Assembly (NCBI GenBank): GCA_965153455.1
Contig: OZ234494.1
Location: 18,910,001 to 18,974,000 of the forward strand
Direction: 5' to 3'
Length of the DNA stretch: 64,000 nucleotides
DNA from: Sphagnum compactum
Lineage: Eukaryota; Bryophyta; Sphagnopsida; Sphagnales
The position numbers were made by a program, and so were the translations under genes. Positions 13,643 through 25,059 of the stretch are shown one piece after another. Position 1 is the first letter of the stretch. Each line of letters opens with the position of its first letter. The notes beneath the pieces were generated by a model. It was not told where the DNA came from, searched no databases, and worked only from the letters and a program-made list of their open reading frames with translations.

Positions 13643-16600
13643 ATGGTTCCGCGCTTTGTTTCTTTGTTTCTCGTTTTAGGGTTTCTGTGTTGTGTCGTCG
13701 TCTGCAGTGCCAGTGTAGGGGGGATTGTTGGGGAGGAGGAGGAGGAGAAGGAGGAGGGTGCGAAAGTTGAAACCGGAAGTGGCGGCTCCTTTAACACAAG
13801 CTCTCGCACTGATAACGAGAAGTTGGAGTATGATGAATTGTCGAGGTGTCTGCGCGTCAGTGAAGCTGGGAATGCTTTAGATCGATGGCTGCATTGTTTG
13901 GATGTTTTGGAAAGGGGTTGGGATTCGTCTCGATTGGATCATTCTTCTTCTTCTTTGTCTTTGGAATCTGAGTCGCAACCGAGTGGAGAGGTAGTTCGCA
14001 TGGATTCGGAAATTGTCGGTGCTGGTGGGCTCTTCGATCCCTTGGCAAGAACCGGCGGCAAAGTCTCTTCTTCTTCTTCTCTAGGTTTGGAAGATCGTGA
14101 AGGTGAAAGATCCGACCTGGGTTTAGGAGATGAACTCTCAGAAGAGCAGGTATTCGTTACTGAAGCTCGTGAGGAGGAGTTCGTCCCAGAGGGGAGGAGG
14201 GATTCGGAACATCAGATTTCAAGTTCCGAGGGTGTGGAAGAAGCGTCCATAGAAGAAGCTGGGCTTTCAATGTTCATTCCAGGAGATTCAGAGCCAGGAG
14301 CTAAGGAGCTAGATGTTGAAGAAGTTCCTGATTCTTGTAAAGCTTCTCAAGAGCTTCAGTCTGAGGTCTTGAAGCCGGAGCTTAGAGATGAAAGAACAGA
14401 TACATACAAAAAGGTAGAAGCAGAAGCAGAAGAACAAGAACAAGGTGTGGCAAGGACTGAAGATGAATTGAAGGGAAAGAGTGGCAGCTATGGATTGGAA
14501 AACAGAGAATTTCAAACAAGTCCCCTCAATGAAGAATGTGAAGGACTTAGAAACCCTCAAGAATGTTCAGAATTTGTGAGGGCTGCTGCATCAGTTGAAA
14601 CAAGGTGAAGGGTTTTTTCCTGCTTTTTCCCTTCATGCTGAAATGGATCCAGGTTCCATTGTTTGTGAATTGTGCTCATGAGATGGGTCCTTTTTGCTGC
14701 TGTTTGAGGCCCCCCCATCCACTCAGAATGAAGAGCTGACTGATGCCATTAGTTACAGAAGGTTCATAGGTTATCTCAGAGGCAGGGGCTAAAGAATTTG
14801 GTGATCTGCTGGGACTGGATTGCAGTGTTGACACCACCAAGGAAAAGGAGATGGCCATGGATGTTTGCACTGATATGCTGCAAGAAGATCCAGTTATGGA
14901 AAAGACTGCAAATGTGCTGAAAGCTCTAAAAGTTGCTGCTTGTATAGGCATTGTGGGAACCCTAATTTGGAGAAATAAGAACCGATTGGGCATCAAGAGT
15001 GCTCCTCCTCCTCCTCCTCCTGAGCAGACAGTGCCCTCTGTGACAGGACTGGCAGCGTCAGGTTACTCATCGTCAAGTGTTGATCCTGTTGGGCGTTTTG
15101 ATGTGAAGGCTGGAAATTTGCCAGCTCCACTTGGGAATGCCATTGCAACTGTCATGGCTGAGGTGAAGAGCTTGCATCCTCTGTATAAGAGCTTCCTGTG
15201 TTGTATCTTGTGGTTACAAGGAATTGCATGCCTCATTGTGGAAGTACTTTCCTTCATGATCTGCAGATTATTTGTCATATCTGGAATTTGGATTTGTAAT
15301 GAACACTTGTTCAGGTGTTGTTTGGGCTCCATCATTTTATAACCATAGTATATAGAGACCATAGAAGAAGCTTTCCTGCCAATCACCATTCACCTCCTTA
15401 TTTGATAATCTAGCACTTACACAGCATCTTTGGAGCAAAGCCTGAAAAGTGAGCATTTGGATATATGGTGCAACACAGCAGGTATTGGAACATGAGCGTG
15501 CTGGTCAGGACAGACTATTTGCAGCTGATGAGCTTGCAAAGGTATTCCTCATGGTGGATGTGCCTGCTACTGCTTAATGGCTTTTAGTTTGGCTGACAGT
15601 GAACAAATGTAAAGTTCTACTCGAACTTTAGTAACTATGTCAGCATAAATGTCGCCCTGCATGCCATTTCCAGGTTTTCCATGTTGTAGTGTTTTCCATA
15701 CTTGGAACTCTTGACAGTTGTTAGAAAGAGACTTTGTGTGCTGCAATGGTTTGCTCTGTGGGTTTAATGTCTTACATTGTAGCTGAAATTTGTAGCGTTC
15801 TTCTTATCGTTCTGGGGCATATTGCTGCATTATTTTCACCATATTTCGACCTCTTTTTAGGTGCTATTGATTGCTACACATCCTGTCTTCAGCCTTGACA
15901 ATATAATGTCAAATTATCATTGTCAAGACTGCAATCGACAGGAACTAGGAAGGGTTCTGTCCTAGTGTATTTGATAATAGATGAGATGTGTGCTAGATAA
16001 TGTGGAGCAAAAGTCCTATGGTTATTATTTATTGTAGGGCTATTTCTCATGTATGGTAATGTGGCCATAGCAAGTTCTTGTCAGTTGTTACCTTAGCATT
16101 TTCTTATGTTTTGACAGTCTTTCTTCTGCAGCTGTTGGAGGCTGCAATGGTGGAATCATTATCACCGGTGAGATGCTGCTAATGCTTCAACTTTTCAATG
16201 TTATCTTCGCATTATGTAATTCTCCTTATATCAATGTCTCTGGCTTTGGGTTTAGGCATCATGATTTAGTGGACTCTGAGTGCAGAGTTCCTATGGTATG
16301 CAGATCATGGGCAGTGAATGCTCCAGCTTTGTGGATCAATTCAAGCAGGCATTCCAGAGTACTTATCGGCTCATAGGCAGTGTGAAAGTGGCATCTGCAA
16401 AAAGGCTGGTGCGCAGTGGGCCTCAAGGAAAGCAGTCTACGAGATCCCACAAGTGTCTGCAGGATGGCTTTCCTAGTAGGACAGTATTGGGGAGAGTGGC
16501 AGAGGGTGTCACAAATGGCAACTTGAAACCAAAGTATGCCCAAGATTCTGAATCTAGAACCTCAGATACTGGGATTGAAACAGATGACTGTGACCTGCAG

Positions 16601-18588
16601 TATGATCTCACTGAGCAGTTTGAACGGATGACATTTTCTTCAGACAATCCAGAGGTAGAGGTGGGAAGTGCTTTTACACAAAGGAAAACTGAATCAGGTC
16701 ACTATGGTGAAAGTCTGTGTAGTGGAAGTAATGGCGCCCCTGCTGGTAGTTCTGCTCACCAACGAGCAGAGATTGAGTCAAAAATTACAACTGGGATTTT
16801 TTCTAATGGTAGTGGGCCTCATCAAACAGGCCAGGAAGGCTTTGGAGAACTTGGTGACATGCCAAGTAGCAGCTCAAGGCCTCCAAATGTCAATGGAAGA
16901 ACTTTTCGAAAGAAGAGGAATGAAGGGCATGACATCCATGAGACTCTTACTCAAGGAAATCACAGGTTGGAGGGTTTCAGAAGCAGGGTCAGGGAGATGG
17001 ATCGCCATGTTTTAGACACTGGTTTGTTTGAAGGTGCATCATCACGTTCTGGAAGTGAACAACCATGGCATGAACAACCTGCAAGTCCAATGGAGACGAG
17101 GGAACTTGACAATGAAGCAAATCAAATCCCTCCAAGTCAGTTTCCATCAGGAATGGGACAAGATATGGTGCTTTCAACCCTCTCACTTGATGGGAGTGCA
17201 GGAAATTTGCAGCAAGAATTCTTACACTGGTATAAGAAATCGCTGGCAGAAAAACAGCAATCAAATTATCTGAAGACTCTTGAGCTTGCATACCAATTCA
17301 AGCGCCTGAACTTGGATGAAGAACACCTCCATCTTAGATCAGAATCCAACTTGCTCATGCGGGAGAATGTCAGTCTGAGTCGTGAAAAGGCAGAGTTCCG
17401 AGAGATGGAGATTCAAGATCGGAAATTGGCTGTGGCATATGATCTTCTCAGTCAGACATGTGCTGATGAGCTGGTGGCTGGACTATTTGTGATGCTATGT
17501 GCTCTTTTATATGGAGGCTGGAATTACTCATATGCTCGTCTTGTTGATGTTATTTCGCATTGTCAGCCAGCTGTCTTTGTGAGTATCTCTATCTTTTCTC
17601 TCCCTTTGCTTCTCCTCTGTAATTTTACCAGATTTCAGTCAGTTCATCACACTTTCCAGTACTTTTTCAGCACTTGCTGAGTATGCACTTGGGAGTATAT
17701 GCCCTTAGGATGATATGATTGCTCATAAATGTGCATGGGTAGCAAGACAGTTATAATAGGTAAGCAAGTTGCCTCATAGTTTTAAACCTATTTGTGTTAC
17801 ACCAGTACCAAGAATGTGATGGTGAATCAGTCTTAGTACTAATTGAAACCTGTAGGGAGAACCCTTAACAAGTCTTTTGTAGCATGAGGCAGATCCTAGC
17901 TGTAGATTCCTTACTGGAATGAATCATTATGTATGTGGCAGTTCCTCCTGCAAATTTTTGACATGAGAGTTTGGGTTTGTGGCTGCAGGAACCCAGTCAT
18001 TCAATGATACCAGGTTTCAACCGCATAGTTGACTCCCTCAACTTGATGAGTGCACAGATGCAGATGTTGTTCTGTAATCTGACAGTTGCGGTCAGAATGT
18101 TCTTAGGTTTGGGCGTCATATCAATGGTAGCTGCCACCCTGCTGCGCAGAAGTGTGACAAGTAGCAGTCAGGCTATGCCTGCCACTATCCTTCTGATCAT
18201 CTTGGGGGGTCTGTGCGGAGTTGCTGGAAAATTTGCAGTAGACAGTATGGGGGGATCTGGTTACCATTGGCTTCTTGTCTGGGAATCCTTGTGTGTAATT
18301 CATGCTAGCACCACATGCTTCACACCATACTTATACTGGTTGCTAAATGGTGCACCTCAGCATACCCTTAATAAACAGCGACAGTATTACCTGTTAAATC
18401 CATGGGTGCGTCGCCTCTTGTTCCATGGTTGTTTAGTGTTAGTGTTGCCTGCCATGGCTGGGCTGCTCCCATTTGCTCCATTCCGGGAGGTTTTGAGGAC
18501 TATTTTGTCAACCTGCTTGACAATAGTCTACACACCTGTAGAAGCATTTGTTACAGACAAGTTCAAGTATGTGATGCTTTTAAACTAA
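13643..18588 (+). CDS. CPR5: CPR5-like transmembrane nucleoporin (six exons)
   Basis: In Arabidopsis, CPR5 is a membrane nucleoporin that restrains effector-triggered immunity, senescence and endoreduplication. Proposed exons are 13643-14575, 14770-15162, 15482-15541, 16132-16167, 16304-17578 and 17989-18588, all phase 0, giving about 1098 aa. Exons 2-5 encode the conserved block PLGNAIATVMAEV...AGQDRLFAADELAKLLEAAM..ESLSP..SSFVDQF.QAFQST. Exon 5 ends with a coiled coil (about 777-870) running into a membrane segment at ELVAGLFVMLCALLYGG. Exon 6 carries the diagnostic C-terminal membrane core: SSSQAMP, GKFAVDSMGGSGYHW and GLLPFAPFREV. Arabidopsis CPR5 is about 564 aa, so this model has a long N-terminal extension: a signal-peptide-like start (1-24), an acidic Ser/Glu-rich region, and an extra hydrophobic segment at about 362-377. 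The family call is firm. The first exon, its start and its donor (TTT|GTGAGG chosen for phase over AAG|GTGAAG) are uncertain. Confidence 0.8.
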
Positions 18589-18840
18589 TGCGTATACAAA
18601 AACTCAAATGCAGTTTTTGTATTGTTCGCACTTGGTGGGTTTTTTGATTCCACCAAACTCCTGAATGTCAAAACTTGCAAGCATAATTTAAGTTGAGCAT
18701 ATCATCTTTGGACTTTTGTTTCCTTATCTGCACAGAAGTTCTGATTTTTGGTTTTCATGGGTGGTGTGAAATTTGTTGGTTTTAAATGATATATGCACCA
18801 TGGCTTTTCTTTTTCAAATTTTTGATGTCGACACACTGGT

Positions 18841-18979
18841 GAGCATCCAAAAGAGGAATTAGCAAACTTTGGCTACAGTTCACAGAGTAAGTAGAAAAAT
18901 TCAAGAATTATCATCCACAAGAGGAATTAGCCAAATTTGGCTACAGTTCAGAGTGGAAGTAGAAAGTTTCAAGAATTCT
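18841..18979. repeat. Tandem duplication of about 72 bp
   Basis: Two adjacent copies share CAAGAGGAATTAGC, TTTGGCTACAGTTCA and CAAGAATT. They lie just 3' of the CPR5-like stop codon and may fall in its 3' UTR or terminator region. A related fragment (ATCCACAAGAGGAGTGAGCC) occurs at about 24,690, so the unit is also dispersed. Confidence 0.7.
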
Positions 18980-19496
18980 GTCATAAATCTGGTGACGTCG
19001 GTGCATTTTTTTCACAAAACTCCTTTGCAACTTGCTGCCAAGTGGTGAAAATTTGCCCAAAAAAAGAGACCTGTGGTACTAACCAGAATGCTAGAGTGTG
19101 AGTTTTGGTAGCATGATGCGTGTTGTAACTTTGGAGCAATAGAAGAGTTGAGATTGAATTGCACAGCAGCACACATATTTGGCATCATGCTTTTAAGTAC
19201 TACACAATATTTACCTCTACCAGTTTCCTTCCATTGTTTAAGAAACATCAATCATCTAGGCATAAAATGAGTCCAAAGTGACACAGTTGCAATACTACTA
19301 TATCAGGAGATGCCCGAGAAAACCTAGAGAAGAATCACACCAAAGCTTGCAATCATCAGGTGTCATCTCCCACATCTCTTACAGAATTCTAGTTGCAGAC
19401 TTCCAGTTGCAGACAGGCAAGGTTTAGCAGTGAAAACTTAACTTTGTCATATAAAACCCCCTTCCTTGTCTCACACCATCAGCACAAACTCGTCAA

Positions 19497-19725
19497 AGAG
19501 TCAGAGAGATGGAACCCATCTTCATCTTCGCTGTGTCACATCATCATTGTCAGAGATTCAGAGAGATGGAACCATCTGCATCTTCCCTGTGTCACATCAT
19601 CATTGTCAGAGACTCAGAGAGATGGAACTTATCTTCATCTTCCATGTCTCACATCATCAACATCATCATCACCATCAGAGACTTGGAGAGATGGAACCCA
19701 TCTGCATCTTTCCTGTCTCAAAACT
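19497..19725. repeat. Four-copy tandem repeat, about 58-bp unit
   Basis: The motif AGAGAGATGGAACC followed by ATCT.CATCTTC and TGTCACATCATCATTGTC recurs about four times with moderate divergence. The last copy is extended by a CATCAT run. The + strand happens to be open in several frames because of the period. I treat it as non-coding. Confidence 0.8.
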
Positions 19726-20538
19726 TTTAGCAGAAACTTACCTTTATACTTAATGCATATTGGTGGCATGTCAACAAGCAAGAGCAACAACACCATGCGC
19801 AATACCCAAAACAAACCCTCCCCACAGGCTCAACTCCTAGCAACTCCCAGTGACCCACTCTTCAGAACAAAATCAAAACAAGCTTTTCAAGTACAGAAAC
19901 ATCAAGTTATAACTCCATCCATAATGAAAGAAGTGCACTTACAGTAGTATCAAACAATTTGTTGTGAAAACATCCTGACAAGGCAGAATTTGTTTTAACA
20001 CAGGTTTGAGCAATCAATCGGGAATAGTAACCCAAGTCATACAAGCTAAATTCCAAACAACCCAAAATCACTTGCAGTCTAAAATTGAATTCTTAACTGG
20101 TGAAATAACTGTCTCTGTACAGAGGAACTAACTCTGGGCCTACAAATCAATATATCTATCTATGGCACTGTGGGAAAGACTAAGCCTTTATACCATTATC
20201 ACCATAGTCCTGAGCAAAAAGTTCTGATGGCTGTCATGCATCACAAAATGCGTGTGTTTCATGTCAGCAAGACTTGGCTTCCCCAAAAAACACTCCTCTG
20301 ACAATGTGTTGGCACTGCAGAGCTGCTCTTCAATCCTTTGAAGTCAAAAGGCAACTCCACCTATCTCTCTAACTACTACCAGGTCGAAGAGATTTTCGAC
20401 AAAGGAATTTCAGAGGCCGAGCAATTAGGGTTTAGGGCCATGGTCACCAGCTGCAAATAAATATGAGAATTGAGCGAGGGAAAGAAAAGCCATGGCGATG
20501 AATTTTGAATGTGGGTGAGATTCTTGGAACAGAAGGAT

Positions 20539-20853
20539 TCACGTCCTTCGGTTTCCTCCTCCCCCCGACATATTGGAAGCCCGGATCTGTACAGGTAGAG
20601 GTCTTCCAGTTCCGGTGCCTCCACAACTGCTGCAGCGCATCATGCCGGTCCCACTGCAAGTGCCACAGCCTATATCGCTATCTGACCACTTTGTGCACAG
20701 GCATGGTACCTTCCTGGAGCCGTTACACGTTGCGCATCGGAATCCTCCTGCCATCGGCTTTTGCTCTTCTGCGTCTATTATCGACTTGATCGCCCATGCG
20801 CTTGCCAGTGCTCCCAATCCTTGTACAACTTGTATTGCTACTCCCGGAGACAT
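20539..20853 (-). CDS. Small DnaJ-type zinc-finger protein
   Basis: A single-exon reading frame of 104 aa. Residues 3-22 form a hydrophobic, Gly/Ala-rich helix that could be a membrane anchor or part of a targeting sequence. Four cysteine pairs follow: C40/C43 (CATCNG), C51/C53 (CLC), C63/C66 (CGTCSGTG) and C74/C77 (CSSCGGTG). This is the CxxCxGxG pattern of the DnaJ cysteine-rich domain without a J domain, as in plant organelle proteins such as BSD2 and LQY1, which act in disulfide handling or assembly of photosynthetic complexes. The second pair is CxC rather than CxxC. The start is the first ATG after an in-frame stop. A longer spliced transit peptide upstream cannot be excluded. Specific function is inferred only from the domain. 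Confidence 0.65.
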   Translation of the reverse strand: MSPGVAIQVVQGLGALASAWAIKSIIDAEEQKPMAGGFRCATCNGSRKVPCLCTKWSDSDIGCGTCSGTGMMRCSSCGGTGTGRPLPVQIRASNMSGGGGNRRT

Positions 20854-21640
20854 GCCGCCTCTTTTTTTAAACAACCACTACACCCTTATTACTCTTACGG
20901 AGCTCCTCCTGTCAAGTTCTTCTCTCTCTTCGAAATCGCACAGTTTTCCACACACTGGAACCTCCGATACTTCTTGTGGAAGAGCCTATCAGCAGATCTC
21001 TACGTGAGATACCACACGCGGCAAGAGGCAGAGACAGGATTTCGCAAAACTTTAAGACCAAAAAAAAAAGAGACCACGATTCTAGCAGATGCTTCCAAAT
21101 GAATCTCGTCCAACAGAACAACAACAAAAACAACAACCTCCGAAGACACTTTCCTTGGGGAAAATGAACAAGGCCAGCACCAGGATCCGGAGCTTTCGAG
21201 GGACAGAAACAGGATTTCGGACTAACAGAAAAAAAAAACCAACAATTCTACCAAATGCTTCCAATATCAATCTCTTCCGACAGTAGTAGAAGAACAGCAA
21301 CAATAACAAGCTCCGCAGACGCTTTCTTCGCAGAGAATATAAATCAAAGCCAAGACCAAGAGAATGAGAAGCAGAAATTTCGCACGCCGCGTTACGTAGA
21401 GCGACGTAAGTTGCTGTATTACAAGGGAAAACCGAAAGTTCGGAACCAATTCCACCCCCCCCCCCCCCGGCTTCCGCAAAACGCAAGAAAACAAACGCAA
21501 TTCTCAACCAAACCAAAACCAAAAAAATTGTTAAAAAATTCCTCAGAAACTGCAGTTTCTCACGCACCAGATCATCGTGGGAAAAAAAAATTAATTAATA
21601 AAAAAAATTAGAAATTTTTTTGGAGACGAGAACAACAACG
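20854..21640 (-). promoter_or_regulatory. Upstream region of the DnaJ-type gene, with internal duplication
   Basis: No gene is supported. From about 20,990 to 21,390 a block of about 175-185 bp is repeated in degenerate form. Both copies contain GACAG..CAGGATTTCG, a long A run, CCACGATTCTA or CAACAATTCTA, CAGATGCTTCCAA or CAAATGCTTCCAA, and CTCCG.AGAC.CTTTC. A 13-base C run follows near 21,457. The location suits a promoter or leader of the minus-strand gene. No TATA box was convincingly found. Confidence 0.45.
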
Positions 21641-21789
21641 CACGCGCGTGTGCGCAAGAGAACGAGAAGACTCCAAAACGAACAGTCAAAGAAAGAAGAC
21701 GAAGAATCTGGGCTTGTCGTGCCGTCCCAGAAAAGGCCGAAGGGTCAGAGGCCACTAATGGGGACTTTTAATTCCCATTTTCTTTCTTT

Positions 21790-22375
21790 CTTTCTCTTTT
21801 CAGCCACTTTTGTGGTCTTTCCTTAAAGACTAAATCTCTCTTGGTTTTTCTTTTTCTTTTTTGCAGCCACTTTTGTGGACTGTCGTTAAAGACTAAACCT
21901 AATTCCCAATGGGGAAATTTTTAATTAATTAAGTAATTTAATTTGCAGCCACTTTTGTGGTCTGTCATTAAAAGACCAAACCTTTACAACTAATGGGGAC
22001 TATTAAATCTTTTTCTTTTATTTCTTTTCTGTAGCCACTTTTGTGGTCTGTCATTCAAGACTAAAACCTCATGAACTTTTAATGTTTTTTGCATTTTTTT
22101 TTGCAGCCACTTTTGTGGTCTGTTGTTAAAGACAAAAACATTATGAGGACTAATGGGGATTTTTAATTTCTCTTGCTTTTTTTTTGGCAGCCACTTTTGT
22201 GGTCTGTTGTTAAAGACGAAAACATTATGAGGATTAATGGGGAGTTTTAATTTCTCTTGCTTTTTTTTTTTGCAGCCACTTTTGTGGTCTGTCATTAAAG
22301 ACTAAACTTAACAACTAATGGGGGATTTTTTTTAATTTTCACTTCTTTTTTTTTGTAGCCACTTTTGTGGGTCTG
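21790..22375. repeat. Eight-copy tandem array with GCAG-CCACTTTTGTGG core
   Basis: GCCACTTTTGTGG occurs about eight times, near 21803, 21865, 21945, 22033, 22107, 22190, 22275 and 22358. Each copy is preceded by a long pyrimidine tract ending mostly in GCAG, and is usually followed by TCTGTC.TTAAAGAC and an ATGGGGA block. Period is about 62-88 bp. CCAC-TTTT-GTGG can form a small hairpin. Two late copies are about 84 bp apart, a multiple of three, so the minus strand has an open frame with repeated peptides that is probably accidental. Confidence 0.85.
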
Positions 22376-22654
22376 TCATAAACCTTATTAGTGCACCAAT
22401 GATTTTAAAACATTTTAACAAATTTTCCAATTTTGAAATCTTCAACTTTCTAAATTGTCCACTTTTTTTGGGAAATTATTTTATAGCATAACGAGTATGG
22501 TACCTTGGAAAAAAGGTTAGGAAAATGTGTAAGGAAAAAAGAAGAAGGAAAAGACATAGGAAATTTTTACTTCCATACACTTGTGGAGAAAAAGATGGGC
22601 TTAGTTATTTGTAATTATTGGTGTTTTCTTTTCAAAAATTTCACATATATAAAG

Positions 22655-22683
22655 GAAAGGGGGGAAAAGGGGGGAGGGGGGGA
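22655..22683 (+). repeat. G-tract cluster, possible G-quadruplex
   Basis: Several runs of four to seven G separated by one to four bases lie within about 30 bp. This meets the usual G-quadruplex pattern. Similar G-rich tracts occur at about 4,217-4,234 and 38,250-38,264. Whether any of these structures forms is not shown by sequence. Confidence 0.5.
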
Positions 22684-22984
22684 CTTAACCCTAATTCAAT
22701 GTTTTTTTCTCTTTTTTTTGGGAGGAATAATCAAGGGTTCAAGTATATATATGATTCCAAAGTCATCCCTCCAATAGACACGTATATTTCTTCATTCTAC
22801 ACCCATTGGATGATTTTTCATGTCGGAGAAAATTTATTTGTTTCAAAGGTCAAAAGTAAGACCTAAACCATGTGGTATGGTGGTAAAGGAATTTTCTTCC
22901 ATTTGAAAGACCAAAATTGTGTGAACTACGATCCGACAATTTTATTGTCAACTAGGAAGGATGCCAACATTCAAGGCATGCATA

Positions 22985-23300
22985 TTATTCTTGCCAAGAG
23001 ACAATTGTGTTGCGAATGGGAAAACCCACGAGTTATCGAAAACTACAATTGGTGAACCCTAAAACACGAAACATGCCTATTCTTGTCATGTGATAATTGT
23101 ATGAATGGGAAAACCCACATTATTGGAAACTACAATCAAACCCACGTTATCGAAAATTACAATCGACCCCCAAAAAAACTTGAAACATGTGTATTCTTGT
23201 CATTTGACAATTATATGAAAGGAAAAATGCATGTAATTGAAAACTACACACAAACCCCCCACTCCACCCCCCAAAACTTAAGGATTGTGTACATATTCTT
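22985..23300. repeat. Tandem repeat, three degenerate copies
   Basis: The motif GACAATT.TAT/GTG, GAATGGGAAAACCCAC, TTATCGAAAACTACAAT and ACATG..TATTCTTGTCAT recurs three times with insertions between copies. No gene is supported in the surrounding 22.4-26.6 kb. Confidence 0.6.
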
Positions 23301-23356
23301 GTCATCCATATATGAAAAGACTTGGTGTGAGTTTAAGTCAAAACAAGTTGAAGCAA

Positions 23357-23576
23357 TAATGGTGCATTCACACTTGATGTTAAATTAATGTTAAATGAAA
23401 ATCTAGATGGCATCCTAGGTGGCACCCAATGTTAAATGGGTGATAGCTTACATGTTAAGTGAATGTTGGTTTAACATAAAGTTTTCATGATAAGTAAGTT
23501 TAAGTCTTAAATGACTAGTATGGTGTTAAGGTACTCAACACTAGAGTCCCTAACACCAAGTGTGAACGCACCTTAA
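23357..23576. mobile_element. Harbinger/Tourist-like MITE with TAA target site
   Basis: The left end TGGTGCATTCACACTTGATG is an imperfect inverted copy of the right end: the reverse complement of 23551-23573 reads GGTGCGTTCACACTTGGTG. Terminal repeats span about 22-25 bp and the whole element about 214 bp. TAA flanks both ends, the target duplication typical of PIF/Harbinger elements. The interior has no coding capacity. The ends are only slightly diverged. Confidence 0.7.
23557..23576. other. Target-site marker; see MITE entry 23560-23573
   Basis: The trinucleotide TAA at 23357-23359 and again at 23574-23576 flanks the inverted-repeat element described in the next entry. It is listed here only as the right-hand duplicated target site. 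Confidence 0.4.
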
Positions 23577-25059
23577 GCCATCATCACAAAGGTTTATATG
23601 GTACCAATCAACAAGTAGCACACCATTGGATGGAACTTTGTTGGGTTTGATGAACTCTAGCTACTCCCTAACCCTCTCAAAAGAGCTTGTAATATTCATC
23701 TAAGCTAATATCTTAGGGGCAAATGCGGGTATGCCAACAATACACGACCAAGGATCTCATTAACCATACATATGGGGTCTATAACATCCGTGCCAACATG
23801 GTCAATTTTTAACCATTGTAACACAAGATATTATTGCATGTCAAGGGGATTAGTGTTTTCTAAATGATGAACCAATGAAAGAGTTTGATGCAAAATCATA
23901 TTTTCTTGATGTACATGTTAAGAATGCATTATCTTAACTATTGTGGTTTTGAGTTGAAATGTTTCAAACGTCCATTTCACAATGTGAACATTGTAATTAC
24001 ATGATGATTGATAATTTCAAAGTGTTTTGTAAAAGGTTTTGGGACTTGAAATCCTTTTTCATAATAGATTGACACATATAAACATCCAATTTCTAAATTA
24101 AAGATGTCTTTTCTTAAGTGATCTATTAATGAAATGTTTAATGTTATTTGATTGTGATGATGTTTCAATTTGCATTGGTCAAAGTGAATGCAAATTGATG
24201 CTAGGTTCAAAATTTTACATCTAAATTGGTCACATCCAACTTTAAGTCAATCGATGGATGTTTATTGAAATTGCATTATCATTTTTTATTTCAATCAACA
24301 ATCGACCATATAGTTGGAATGTGTAAATATGTAAATATTGCAATCTATCACTCTTGATTTTTCTACAAAATTGTGCCACCCCATGAAAACCATATTCACA
24401 TCCCATGGTTTAAATATAGGTTTTCTTGGTGTATGAAATGTTTGTGAGCTTGATTAAATCACGTTTTAAATCATTTGAAATGATTTTTTCTAGTTAAGAC
24501 GATTTTTATTTATTTTTGTTTTGGTAGTGAAGATAGAAGCTTGTCACTAATATAAGACCAAATATGTGAATGATTCAAAATTGCAAAAAAGGAAGGAAGA
24601 AAAAAGGGCAAGTTGAAGCTAAAAAATTTTAGCAACCCCTACTAGCAAAGTTTTTCTCATTTTGATTTTGTGAAAAAGGTGGACTGGCAATAATCCACAA
24701 GAGGAGTGAGCCAAATTTGACCAAAGGTTAGATATGAAATTTTTATTTTTTTTAAATCTTCCTCTTATTTTGGCAACCTCTAGTAACGTGTTGTCTAAAT
24801 ATGGCGACTTTGATTTTTTTTCCCTCAAATATGGCAACTTTAATGGATTTTTTCCCAAAAAAATCCTTTGTATCCTTTACACTAGATTTCTTTTGTTATT
24901 GTGATGCAAGATTTCACCCCCAAAAAGACTCTACCTAGTAGGGACCTTGTGTACAAGAAAAGTAATAGCCTTTTGGATGTTATTATGCTATTACAAATGA
25001 TGAATGCCTGAAAATTTTGAATGATAAATTTTATTATCCAAAGTTTTAATGAAAAATAA

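Noticed and set aside
16270-16317. Alternative end for a separate gene before CPR5 (frame ending WYADHGQ)
   Set aside because: It is in phase with exon 4 and would give a stop, but the upstream exons 2-4 match the conserved N-terminal part of CPR5, so one continuous gene is the better reading.
21082-21567. 161-residue open frame on the - strand upstream of the DnaJ-type gene
   Set aside because: Composition follows the CT-rich duplicated upstream DNA (runs of Leu, Phe, Cys, Gly). It is better explained as leader or promoter.
21990-22295. Repeat-containing - strand frame with RPQKWLQKK-like peptides
   Set aside because: The peptides are a by-product of a tandem array whose later copies are about 84 bp apart. 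No start context or homologue is known.
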